Origin: Planctomycetota bacterium
GTDB taxonomy: Bacteria; Planctomycetota; Planctomycetia; Isosphaerales; Isosphaeraceae
Length of the DNA: 35,087 bases
Assembly: GCA_021791715.1 (NCBI GenBank)
Contig: JAJYWB010000067.1
Span: forward strand, 1-35,087
Reading direction: 5' to 3'
Part shown: positions 8,339 to 17,000 of the stretch, in pieces
Position numbering within the stretch: position 1 is the first letter of the stretch
Layout of the letters: each line of letters starts with the position of its first letter
Translations under genes and position numbers: made by a program
The notes under the pieces: generated by a model
The model's input: only the letters and a program-made list of their open reading frames with translations
Told to the model about the DNA's origin: nothing
Database searches by the model: none

Positions 8339-9684
8339 TCGTTTTGAAGAAGGCGCTGCCGAGACGGACGTTTTTGAGGGGTTTGGGAACGGCGCTCGCG
8401 TTGCCGCTTCTGGACGCGATGATTCCGGCGATGACCGCCGCGGCCGACACCCCGGCGAACCCCGCCGCGCTTCGTCGACTTGGATTTGTTTATATTCCAA
8501 TGGGTTGTGATCGATCGCGTTGGACTCCCGCCGGGGGAGATTCGCTCGACGAGCTTTCGCCGATTTTGAGTCCTCTCGCGCCGGTGAAACAACATATAAC
8601 GGTAATTGATAATCTTGAATTGAAAAACGCGTATCCCGGCACCCACGCGACGTCGAACGCCGCTTTTCTAAGCGCCGCCCGCGCCAAATTGACCGAGAGC
8701 ACCGATTATCGTTTGGGGACGACCGTCGATCAGATCGCGGCGCGAACGATCGGTCGCGATACGCGACTCCCCTCGCTCGAGATGTCGATGGATTTGCTTT
8801 CGATCGTCGGCCAGTGCGATAACGGCTATGCATGTGTTTATCAAAATAATCTTTCATGGTCTTCCCCCACGACTCCGTTGCCTTCGGAGGCGCATCCGCG
8901 GATTGTTTTTGAGCGTCTTTTCGGCGAGGGGGGGAGCGCGTCGGATCGTCGCGCCGCGTTGCGGAAGCGAGGGAGTTTGCTCGATTCGATCGGCGACGAG
9001 CTCGTTCGCCTGAAGACGAGGCTGGGCCCGGCGGATCGAGCGCGTGTCGGGCTTTATCTCGACGCGGTGCGCGAGGTTGAGCGGCGGATCGAGCGCGCCG
9101 AGGCGGCTTCGAAAGACGACGCTTTGCCCGATCTTGATCGTCCCGTCGGCGTTCCCGCGTCGTACGCCGATCACGCACGGTTGATGTTCGATCTTCAGGT
9201 TTTGGCGTTGCAAGGGGATGTCACCCGGGTGATCACGTTTCAGCTCGCGCGCGAGACGAGCGGGCGGACGTATCCCGAGATCGGCGTACCCGATCCGCAC
9301 CATCCGCTCACGCATCACGGCGACGATCCCGCCAAAATCGAGCGGCTCGCGAAGATCAATCAATTTCATATATCGTTGTTCGCCGAATTCTTGGCCAAGC
9401 TCAAGGCGACTCCCGAGGGGAACGGTTCGCTGCTCGATCATTCGCTTTACCTTTACGGCAGCGGGATGGGGAATCCCAACGTGCATGATCATGTGAATTT
9501 ACCAATCGTCGTCGCCGGAGGCGCGGCGGGAAAGATGCGCGGCGGGCGACACGTCCGCTACCAAAAGCCGACCCCGCTCGCCAATCTGCACCTTACGTTG
9601 CTCGATAAAGTCGGCGTGAAGCTCGATTCGTTCGCCGACAGCGATTCCAAAGTCGAAGAATTGCTTGAACCTCTTTCTATGTAG
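8335..9684 (+). CDS. DUF1552 family secreted protein (Tat signal)
   Basis: 449-residue protein beginning with a twin-arginine signal (PRRTFLRGLG, residues 8-17, then a hydrophobic stretch and an Ala-rich cleavage region), so it is exported folded by the Tat system. The rest matches DUF1552, the near-obligate neighbour of DUF1592 proteins; the fold is reminiscent of the alkaline-phosphatase/sulfatase-like DUF1501 group (HHPLTHHGDD near residue 322, YGSGMGNPN near 378), though assigning catalysis would be guesswork. ATG 8335 overlaps the stop of the previous gene (ATGA) and is preceded by GAGGAGA, so the pair is translationally coupled. Export through Tat suggests that it carries a cofactor or must fold before export. 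Confidence 0.9.
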   Translation: MIVLKKALPRRTFLRGLGTALALPLLDAMIPAMTAAADTPANPAALRRLGFVYIPMGCDRSRWTPAGGDSLDELSPILSPLAPVKQHITVIDNLELKNAYPGTHATSNAAFLSAARAKLTESTDYRLGTTVDQIAARTIGRDTRLPSLEMSMDLLSIVGQCDNGYACVYQNNLSWSSPTTPLPSEAHPRIVFERLFGEGGSASDRRAALRKRGSLLDSIGDELVRLKTRLGPADRARVGLYLDAVREVERRIERAEAASKDDALPDLDRPVGVPASYADHARLMFDLQVLALQGDVTRVITFQLARETSGRTYPEIGVPDPHHPLTHHGDDPAKIERLAKINQFHISLFAEFLAKLKATPEGNGSLLDHSLYLYGSGMGNPNVHDHVNLPIVVAGGAAGKMRGGRHVRYQKPTPLANLHLTLLDKVGVKLDSFADSDSKVEELLEPLSM

Positions 9685-9732
9685 TTAGGCGCCAATTTGA
9701 TTGTTTTGTTGAGCGTTCCGGAGAGTTTCACG

Positions 9733-11214
9733 ATGACTCGCGATCGGTTCGTCGACGGCTGGTTTTCGATCGTCGTGATCGCGATGATCGCTTCGATCGC
9801 GAAGGGCGCCGAGTCGCCTCTCGTCGACGCGGCCGAGCGGGGAGATCGCGCCTCGGTGCGGGAACTGATCGAGCGTCGTTCGGATGTGAATCAGGCTCAG
9901 GTCGACGGGATGACGGCGCTCCTTTGGGCGGTTTATCGCGACGATTTTGAGACGGCGAAGCTTTTGGTTGAAGCCGATGCCGACGTCCGCATCGCCGATC
10001 GATACGGAACGACGCCGTTGTCTTTGGCTTGTTTGAACGGGAACGAGGCTCTTGTAAGGCTTTTGCTGGCCGCGGGCGCCGATCCCAACGCCGAGCTTCG
10101 CGGCGGTGAAACGCCGCTGATGACCGCGGCGAGAACGGGTAAGCTTGGACCTGTGAAAGCGCTTTTGTCGTTCGGCGCGAAAGTCGACGCGAAAGAGCGA
10201 CGCGGCCAAACGGCTCTGATGTGGGCCGCGGACGAAGGACACGCCGAGGTCGTACAAACGTTGATCGAAGCCGGCGCCGATTTTCGCACGCCTTTGAAGT
10301 CGGGATTCACTCCGTTGCTTTTCGCGGTGCGCGAGGGAAAGACGGACGTCGTGCGGGTTTTGCTCAAAGCCGGCGCCGACGTCAATCAGGCGATCGCGGC
10401 GCGGAAAGCTTCGGGAAAATCTCCCGAAACCGGAACTTCGCCTTTGATCATGGCGGTCGAGAACGGTCATTTCGAGCTCGCGGTCGTACTGCTCGAAGCC
10501 GGCGCCGACCCGAACGATCAACGCTCGGGCTTCGCGCCCTTGCACACGTTGACGTGGGTCCGCAAGCCGAATCGAGGCGACGGCGACGACGGAATTCCAG
10601 CGCCCACGGGCTCGGGTAACATGACGAGCCTTGAATTTGTACATAAATTGATCGAGCACGGCGCCGACGTGAATCTTCGTCTGAAACGGGGCGCGAAGGG
10701 GAGGGGGGTGTTGAATCGAACCGGGGCGACGCCGTTTTTGCTCGCGGCGACGACCGCCGACGTCGCGTACATGCGCGAACTTGTGAAGCTCGGCGCCGAC
10801 CCGCTGATCCCGAACGTCGATCACAGCACGCCGCTGATGGCGGCGGCGGGGCTCGGCTGTCTCGCTCCTGGAGAAGAAGCGGGGACCGAGCCCGAGGCGC
10901 TCGAGGCCGTCGCGCTCGCGATCGAACTCGGAGGCGACGTCGACGCGGTCGACGAGAACGGCGAAACCGCGATGCACGGCGCGGCGTACAAAAGCTTCCC
11001 TCAAGTCGTTCGATTGCTCTCGGATAAAGGCGCGAAAACGTCCGTTTGGAATCATAAAAACAAATACGGCTGGACGCCGATATCGATCGCCGAGGGACAC
11101 AGGCCGGGGAATTTCAAACCCGCCCCCGAAACGCTCGCGGCTCTTCGTTCGGCGCTCGACGCTTCGGCGTCCAAGGAGCGAGCGGAAACCCGCGGTCGGA
11201 AGCGCGATCCTTGA
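9733..11214 (+). CDS. Secreted ankyrin-repeat protein
   Basis: 493 residues: an N-terminal hydrophobic signal or anchor (about 10-26), then ankyrin repeats over roughly residues 30-470. Typical repeat pieces such as TPLMTAARTGKLGPVKALL, TALMWAADEGHAEVVQTLI and TPLLFAVREGKTDVVRVLL recur at about 33-residue spacing, nine or more by eye, some separated by inserts (Gly/Asp-rich around 285-305). The ATG at 9733 follows GGAGAG at a normal distance; the TTG at 9697 in frame is a poorer choice. The gene follows the DUF1552 gene by about 50 bp and is likely co-transcribed, so a role as a binding scaffold in the cell envelope for the DUF1592/DUF1552 pair is an inference from position. No enzymatic motif is seen. 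Confidence 0.88.
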   Translation: MTRDRFVDGWFSIVVIAMIASIAKGAESPLVDAAERGDRASVRELIERRSDVNQAQVDGMTALLWAVYRDDFETAKLLVEADADVRIADRYGTTPLSLACLNGNEALVRLLLAAGADPNAELRGGETPLMTAARTGKLGPVKALLSFGAKVDAKERRGQTALMWAADEGHAEVVQTLIEAGADFRTPLKSGFTPLLFAVREGKTDVVRVLLKAGADVNQAIAARKASGKSPETGTSPLIMAVENGHFELAVVLLEAGADPNDQRSGFAPLHTLTWVRKPNRGDGDDGIPAPTGSGNMTSLEFVHKLIEHGADVNLRLKRGAKGRGVLNRTGATPFLLAATTADVAYMRELVKLGADPLIPNVDHSTPLMAAAGLGCLAPGEEAGTEPEALEAVALAIELGGDVDAVDENGETAMHGAAYKSFPQVVRLLSDKGAKTSVWNHKNKYGWTPISIAEGHRPGNFKPAPETLAALRSALDASASKERAETRGRKRDP

Positions 11215-11566
11215 GCCCAAAACGAAGAAAAATAGCACTTGATTGAACATTCCTGTAATTGAAAACACGTGATATCTTCGCGATCGAATGCCTTCGCGAA
11301 TAAGTTTCGGGAAAACTCTCGTACGTGGCGAAGGGGAACGGCGCGGCGTATATTGAATTCGATCGCGGCGCGCCCCCGAGATTCTTCCGCGTTTGCGAGG
11401 AGATTGACGAGACAAAAGCCGAGGACGGTCGGCGTGGGCCGGGCGATCTCGGTCGTCGGATAGCGATCGTAAGTTTTTTTGATTTCGTTTCATCGTTTTA
11501 TTTATTATATATTCTTCATTTACGGGTTCACGAGGCGGTCTTTGCGCCCCGAACGGAGACTGGATT
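11215..11566. other. Gene-free stretch upstream of the beta-propeller gene
   Basis: 352 bp between two plus-strand genes. The last 100 bp contains a strongly AT-rich block (about 11470-11522) that probably carries the promoter of the next gene, but I cannot pick out convincing boxes. Short open frames across it have no family resemblance. No terminator hairpin with a T-run was found after 11214. Confidence 0.45.
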
Positions 11567-13048
11567 ATGAGGCGCGTTCCGATCTTTGTTTTCCTTCTCG
11601 TTCTATCGCGCGTCGCGGCCCTCGCGGCCGACGATAAAATCGGGCTGTTCGAGGGGCGCGCCGATATCGGCGCGACGCCGACGGCCGGGTCGGCGAAGTA
11701 CGACGAATCCGCGAAGTCGTACACAGTGACCGGTTGCGGCGAGAATATGTGGTTCACAAAAGACGCCTTTCATTTTGTTTGGACGAAGGTAAGCGGCGAC
11801 TTATCACTCGCGGCCGATATCGAGTTTCTCGGCGCCGGGAAAGATCCGCACCGCAAGGCTATTTTGATGATCCGCCAAAGCTTGGACGCCGATTCCGCAT
11901 ATGTCGACGCCGCGATCCACGGCGACGGCCTGACTTCGCTTCAGTTTCGCGACGTCAAAGGGGCGAACACGCACGAGGTTCAGGCGGGTTCAAAGTCGCC
12001 GGCGCGGGTTCGGCTCGTACGCCGCGGGAGTTACATCACGCTCGACCTCGCCGCCAAAAACGAGGATTTGAAATTCAGCGGCGCCGCGGTAAGGCGGGCG
12101 TTCGACGGACCGGTTTATGTCGGTATCGGGGTTTGTTCACACAATAAAGACGTTTCTGAAACAGCGGTTTTTTCAAATGTGGAAATCTCAACATCTCTTC
12201 CCTCGGGCGAGCCCGTTCTTTACAGCGCTTTGGAAACGCAGGCGATGAATTCGACCGACCGTCGCGTCGTGCTGGTCGTTCCGGGGCGAATCGAGGCGCC
12301 GAATTGGCTCGGCGACGGAACGTCGCTCATTTTCAATCGAGGCGGACGTTTATACCGAGTTCCGGCCGCGGGAGGCGTTCCCGAGGCGATCGACACGGGA
12401 TTCGCGATCCGCTGCAACAACGATCACGGCGTTTCTCCCCGGGGAGATCGACTCGCCGTGAGCGATCAATCGCAAGGCGATCATAAGTCTCGTATTTATA
12501 CGCTTCCCGTAACGGGAGGGGAGCCGAAATTGGTCACGCCAAACGCGCCTTCATATTGGCATGGCTGGTCTCCCGACGGGAAAACGCTCGCGTTTTGCGG
12601 CGAGCGAGGAGGCGAATTCGACATCTACACGATTCCGGTCGACGGCGGCGACGAAACGCGGCTGACGACGGCCGAGGGGCTTGACGACGGCCCGGAATTC
12701 TCTCCCGACGGAGCGCATATTTACTTCAATTCGGTTCGAACGGGGCTGATGCAGATTTGGCGGATGAAGATCGACGGTTCCGAGCAGGTTCAGATAACCG
12801 ATGATGAATTCAACAACTGGTTTCCGCATGTGTCTCCCGACGGCAAGTCCATCGTTTTTATTTCGTTTGAAAAGGGGGTGACCGGTCATCCCGCCGACAA
12901 AGACGTGACTTTGAGGCGGATGACGCTCGCCGATAAGAAGATCGACGTGCTGGGACGATTCCTCGGAGGGCAGGGGACGATCAACGTCCCGAGCTGGTCG
13001 CCCGACGGCCGCCGGATCGCGTTCGTGACGTATCAAACCAAGCCGTGA
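11567..13048 (+). CDS. Secreted TolB-like (PD40) beta-propeller protein with N-terminal lectin-like domain
   Basis: 493 residues with a cleavable signal peptide (hydrophobic 5-20, cleavage after LAA). Residues about 25-215 resemble the concanavalin-like DUF1349 domain found in secreted glycan-associated proteins (WFTKDAFHFVWTKVSGD). The C-terminal half carries WD40-like PD40 repeats with the SPDGK/SPDGRRIAF signature (SWSPDGRRIAFVTY near the end; others at SPDGKTLAF, SPDGAHIYF, SPDGKSIVF), the blades of a TolB-type propeller. Likely a periplasmic or surface binding protein rather than a Tol-Pal component, because the lectin-like domain and context are wrong for TolB. The start is supported by GGAG about 8 bp upstream. 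It converges with the esterase gene, leaving a 124-bp gap without a clear terminator. Confidence 0.85.
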   Translation: MRRVPIFVFLLVLSRVAALAADDKIGLFEGRADIGATPTAGSAKYDESAKSYTVTGCGENMWFTKDAFHFVWTKVSGDLSLAADIEFLGAGKDPHRKAILMIRQSLDADSAYVDAAIHGDGLTSLQFRDVKGANTHEVQAGSKSPARVRLVRRGSYITLDLAAKNEDLKFSGAAVRRAFDGPVYVGIGVCSHNKDVSETAVFSNVEISTSLPSGEPVLYSALETQAMNSTDRRVVLVVPGRIEAPNWLGDGTSLIFNRGGRLYRVPAAGGVPEAIDTGFAIRCNNDHGVSPRGDRLAVSDQSQGDHKSRIYTLPVTGGEPKLVTPNAPSYWHGWSPDGKTLAFCGERGGEFDIYTIPVDGGDETRLTTAEGLDDGPEFSPDGAHIYFNSVRTGLMQIWRMKIDGSEQVQITDDEFNNWFPHVSPDGKSIVFISFEKGVTGHPADKDVTLRRMTLADKKIDVLGRFLGGQGTINVPSWSPDGRRIAFVTYQTKP

Positions 13049-13172
13049 GGTCTTTAAGCCGAACACGAACGAACCTCGACCGAAAACCGGCCCGAATCGT
13101 CGCGCTCGCACGGATATTATTATTTGCATGAATATTTTCTTGTTGTTATTCGTTTGCCATATTTGTACTTAA

Positions 13173-15386
13173 TTACAGCGGAGTCGCGTGGACCGACGTC
13201 GGCGCGTCGAACGCTCCGATCCCGTGAATCTTCACCTTGCGTTTCCAGATTTTGTCGCCGCAAAAAGCGTACAAGGCGTCTCGATCGCGGCCGCCGAGAC
13301 AAACGCCGATCACACGATCGCGGTCGGGGGTCGGCAAGATCGCCTGGGTCGGCCCGTCGTCGGCGCATATCTGAATTCCCCAACGAGTCGCGACCGACAT
13401 TTGTCCCTCCCTGGAGTAACAGACCGATTCCGCGCCGGCGTCGTCCTCCCGATCGGGTACGTGTAACCGGAAAAACCGCTCTCTATTCGTAAGAGATCCG
13501 TCGGCGTTGATCTGATAACTATAAACCCACTTGGATCGTCCGTCGGCGACGGATAAAAGCCATCCGTCGGGGCGATAAGCCAGGCCCGTCGCGAACTTCA
13601 ATCCCGTATCGACCCGCGTTTTCTTACCGTTTTTCACGAACCAGACGCTTCCGGCATCGCCCGGTTTGTCGCCGTTCTCGGTGACATAAAGTCCGCCTCC
13701 GGGGGTTGCGAGCAAATGTCGTCCGCGAATCCCCTCGGCGATCACTCTCGGTTCGCCCGCGGCGTCGTAATTGAGGATTTTCCCGGTCGTGCTTGAAACC
13801 GAATAAAGCAGGCCGTCGGCGCCGACCGTCAGACCGTCGGCGTGATCGGCTTTGGAGATGAATTCTTGGATCTTACCGTCAAGATCGATGCGCTCGATCT
13901 TGTCGGCGCCGGCTTCGACAAAAAAAACCTCGCCGTTCGCGTTCATCGTCGGACCTCGAGCGTCACGGCGATCCTTCGCGACGAGCCTCCAGGGCTCGTC
14001 GGGCAAGACGACGTCGCGAACCCTCGGGGCGCTCGGCCCCGCCTTGACGGGCTCGGGCCAGTTTTTCCAAAGGTAGCTCATCGCCTCGCGAAAATATTCA
14101 TTATAACCCGCTCCGTGACCGCCGTTGATAATACGGAAAGAATAATCATATCCAGAAAACTTTAGCGCCTTATCCATTTCTTGATCGATCAGGAACCAGT
14201 CGCCGGCGCAGTTCTCCATATCGCGCATTCCGGTGGTGAGAAACGCGCGGATCGGCTTGGCCTCGAACTTCCTCACGAGCGTGGGGAATTCGTGACCGCC
14301 GCGGAAGGCGACGAAGCTGCCGCTGACGGCGTAAACGCGGCTGAACGCGTCGGGACGCTCCCACGCGGCGTTGAAGGCCGCGATCCCGCCGCTGCTGCCG
14401 CCGGCGATGCATCGATCATTGCCGTTATTCGAGAGTTTCAACTTGTATTGTTTCGATATATAAGGCAACAGCTCGTCGATTAAGAAACGGACGTTGTCGT
14501 CGCCGAGTCCGTCGTATTCCAAACAACGATTGCGTCGACCGATCGTGTTTTTGACGGTCGGGGGAAGATCGCCGGGCCTCACGAACACGCCGATCACGAC
14601 GGGGATCTCTTTGGCGGCGATCATCGTTTCGAGCGTCGTTTGTTCGAACGGGTTGAAACCGTCCGTTTTGATATAAACGCAAGCGGGTTTGGAACCGTCG
14701 TACTGCGCGGGGATGAAGACCGTGACTTGTCGAACGGTTCCCGGAAAAATCGCGCTTTTGGTAAACGTGAAATTCTCGATCCGCCCTTTGAGGATCTCCT
14801 CGGGTTTAATCGCGGGAGGTTCATATGTGCTTGAGGGCGATTCGCTCGCGCCGTTCGCGGCCGTCTCGATCGTTCCCGCGAGCGGCTTGATGATCCATTC
14901 TAAATGGCGATCGCCGGGGTTGTTCGTCCATAAGTCGATCCTTGCGCCGGCGACGGGTTTTCCTCCCAGGTGATCGAGACCTTGTTCGGGGGCGTGCCTG
15001 GGAACCAAGGTATAAGTTCCATTTTCGTTCTTCTTGACGTTCCATTCCTGCCAAGGTTCGCCGCGCTCGATCTCGAGAACGATATCGGTTCCGTTCTTCT
15101 TTCCCCCTTTGGCCGCGGCGAGTACGAGATTCGACCCGAATGAAGGCTTAATCACATAAAGATTTTGCCCTTTTGGAATGATCGTCCATTTTTGATTGGG
15201 AGTTCCCGCGGGCTTACCGATCGAGATCGGCGTCCCTTCGGCCGTGCCGGCGCCGACGGTCTCGAGCACGAACCGGGGAGCGCTCGCGGGGACGATCGAG
15301 TACGAGCCCCAATCGTCGGCTTCGGCTCTTACGCCGCGAGACGCGAGGCACGCTGACAATACGACAAATTGAAGAATGCGTTTCAT
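13173..15386 (-). CDS. Secreted three-domain protein: ricin-like lectin, esterase, SMP-30-type propeller
   Basis: 737 residues from the ATG at 15386, chosen because it gives a clean signal peptide ending near GVRA; an in-frame ATG at 15419 would add 11 residues. Residues about 25-170 form a ricin-type beta-trefoil (QKWTII, EWNVKKN, HLEWII repeats). About 200-455 is an esterase of the Fes/esterase-D group with nucleophile motif GSSGG (Ser332) and a late HG (GGHGAGYNEYF). The last 260 residues are a gluconolactonase/SMP-30 propeller (ADGLTVGADGLLYSV, FATGLAYRPDGWLLSVADG). Such proteins probably deacylate or cleave ester bonds on carbohydrates bound through the lectin part. The gene is followed downstream, on the opposite strand, by a convergent propeller gene. 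The triple fusion is uncommon in my experience. Confidence 0.87.
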   Translation of the reverse strand: MKRILQFVVLSACLASRGVRAEADDWGSYSIVPASAPRFVLETVGAGTAEGTPISIGKPAGTPNQKWTIIPKGQNLYVIKPSFGSNLVLAAAKGGKKNGTDIVLEIERGEPWQEWNVKKNENGTYTLVPRHAPEQGLDHLGGKPVAGARIDLWTNNPGDRHLEWIIKPLAGTIETAANGASESPSSTYEPPAIKPEEILKGRIENFTFTKSAIFPGTVRQVTVFIPAQYDGSKPACVYIKTDGFNPFEQTTLETMIAAKEIPVVIGVFVRPGDLPPTVKNTIGRRNRCLEYDGLGDDNVRFLIDELLPYISKQYKLKLSNNGNDRCIAGGSSGGIAAFNAAWERPDAFSRVYAVSGSFVAFRGGHEFPTLVRKFEAKPIRAFLTTGMRDMENCAGDWFLIDQEMDKALKFSGYDYSFRIINGGHGAGYNEYFREAMSYLWKNWPEPVKAGPSAPRVRDVVLPDEPWRLVAKDRRDARGPTMNANGEVFFVEAGADKIERIDLDGKIQEFISKADHADGLTVGADGLLYSVSSTTGKILNYDAAGEPRVIAEGIRGRHLLATPGGGLYVTENGDKPGDAGSVWFVKNGKKTRVDTGLKFATGLAYRPDGWLLSVADGRSKWVYSYQINADGSLTNRERFFRLHVPDREDDAGAESVCYSREGQMSVATRWGIQICADDGPTQAILPTPDRDRVIGVCLGGRDRDALYAFCGDKIWKRKVKIHGIGAFDAPTSVHATPL

Positions 15387-15422
15387 TCCAAACTCGTGAG
15401 GAAAGAGAGATTGAATCATGTG

Positions 15423-16463
15423 TTATAAATAATACGCGGTATTGAGCAACGTTTCGATCGTCCGCATCTGTTCCAGACCGTCCTCGGCGGGGCTTTCGAG
15501 CTTTCCGAGGCGAACCGAACGCGCGAACGCGTCCACCATCGCCGCGTATTGATTGTAACCGTCGAACGCGAGGGTCCGCTCCGATTCGACCGCGGGTTTT
15601 TCGGCTTTTTTTTCGTTCGAGGCGCCGGCTTCTCGCACCAACCTTTCGACGTCGACGCCCCGGTCGCGGACGATCGCCGTCGGCGTTTCGGAGGGAAGAA
15701 AAGCTCGCGGAATCTCGACGACTCCGTCGGTTCCGACGATCTCGATCGAACACCGAAACGGTTCTTCAAATCCGCAATCGAGCACGCCGATGATTCCCGA
15801 GGGAAATGCGAGCTGCGCGACGAGAGTGAGATCGACCCCCGATTCGCCTCGTCTGGCAAACGCTTGAACATGAACCGGTTCGGCGTTCGCGAAGAGCCGC
15901 GCCGCGCTCACGCCGTAGCAACCGACGTCGAAAAGCGCGCCTCCGCCGCGCGCGGGATCGAGCCGCCAATCTCCCGTATCGATCGGGAACGAGAACGAAG
16001 TTCGAATCAACCGGGTTTCGCCGATCGCGCCCGAATCGATCAACTTTCTAATCGCTTCTACACGTGGTTGGAAACGCCACATGAACGCTTCCATAAGTAA
16101 AACGCCCCGGGAGCGACAAGCCTTTTTCATTCGCTCGGCCTCGGCGACGGTTCGCGCCAGCGGTTTTTCGCACAGCACGTGCTTGCCGGATTCGGCCGCG
16201 GCGATCGTCCAGCGTTCATGAAGCTCGTTCGGCAGCGGAATGTAAACCGCGTCGATCGCGGTATCGGCGAGTAATTCTTCATAAGAGCCGTAAGAACGGG
16301 GAATGTGGAACTCATGAGCCCACGCCTGCGCCGCGGCGCGGTCGCGGCTCGCGATCGCGGCCAATTGGCTTGTTTGAGAACCTTGAATTCCGGGAATCAG
16401 GCCGCGCCGGCTGATCCGAGCGCATCCCATAATTCCCCACCGCATCTTCGATTCGCTCGCCAT
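15423..16463 (-). CDS. Gfo/Idh/MocA family NAD(P)-dependent oxidoreductase
   Basis: 346 residues. The N-terminal Rossmann fold starts WGIMGCARIS (residues 9-18), and the family motif EKPLA (99-103) carries the catalytic lysine. The C-terminal substrate domain has the typical GGGALFDVGCYGV near 174-186. The family oxidises or reduces sugars and inositols, or acts on related small molecules; the substrate cannot be read here. I chose the ATG at 16463; an alternative ATG at 16445 removes six residues. The same frame stays open for nearly 2.8 kb further upstream, antisense to the next gene, but that extension has no family resemblance. It lies 36 bp upstream of the esterase gene on the same strand, so the two may form an operon for handling a carbohydrate ester. 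Confidence 0.9.
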   Translation of the reverse strand: MASESKMRWGIMGCARISRRGLIPGIQGSQTSQLAAIASRDRAAAQAWAHEFHIPRSYGSYEELLADTAIDAVYIPLPNELHERWTIAAAESGKHVLCEKPLARTVAEAERMKKACRSRGVLLMEAFMWRFQPRVEAIRKLIDSGAIGETRLIRTSFSFPIDTGDWRLDPARGGGALFDVGCYGVSAARLFANAEPVHVQAFARRGESGVDLTLVAQLAFPSGIIGVLDCGFEEPFRCSIEIVGTDGVVEIPRAFLPSETPTAIVRDRGVDVERLVREAGASNEKKAEKPAVESERTLAFDGYNQYAAMVDAFARSVRLGKLESPAEDGLEQMRTIETLLNTAYYL

Positions 16464-17000
16464 AGGATCGCGTCCCCGTTTCACACACGTCGAATCCGGC
16501 CAAAATCGCCGCAGAAGTCGTTTCCTCGTCAAGATCGTCGATCGCCGTGGCGTTCGCAAGCGGCCGGAGATTTTCAGGCCGAGGTTCGGTCGGCTTCGAG
16601 GTCGTCGAATCGTTAAGAAACGAGAAATCCCCCCTCGTCGATGCGATCTCGCCTCGAATCGTTCATTTGCTTCGGGCTTTCGCTTGTTTCGCGTCGTAGA
16701 ATGGCGGTGGAGAAGAAACGCCGCGCAGGGGGATCGAGCCGGCTCATATCCAGCCGTATGCGCGTTCGATCGCCGTGAGGTCGTCGGCGGAGAGGAAACC
16801 ATGCGGTTCGCATGGGCGCCGGTTACGCACGCGAGGCTCTTCGGTCGATCCGATCGATCGGAACGCGCCGGGAGTTCCGCCCAGCGTGCCGGCGACGATT
16901 CGTCGCGAACGGCGCGTGAACGGTCGTACGGGGGTCGAATCCGGTCGGATGTCGATCGGGTTTCGGTCGGCTCGTCGCTCTTCTTATGAAAGGATGAGGC
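16464..17000. other. Divergent intergenic region
   Basis: 537 bp between the oxidoreductase (minus) and the fused beta-oxidation gene (plus). It must hold both promoters. It is as GC-rich as coding DNA and several frames are open through it, but none has recognisable protein features or a credible start site. Near 16988-16997 the sequence AAGGATGAGG is the ribosome binding site for the gene at 17001. Nothing else was identified. Confidence 0.45.

Noticed and set aside
9685..11757. 690-codon minus-strand frame
   Set aside because: Antisense to the ankyrin gene; the apparent periodicity mirrors the ankyrin repeats.
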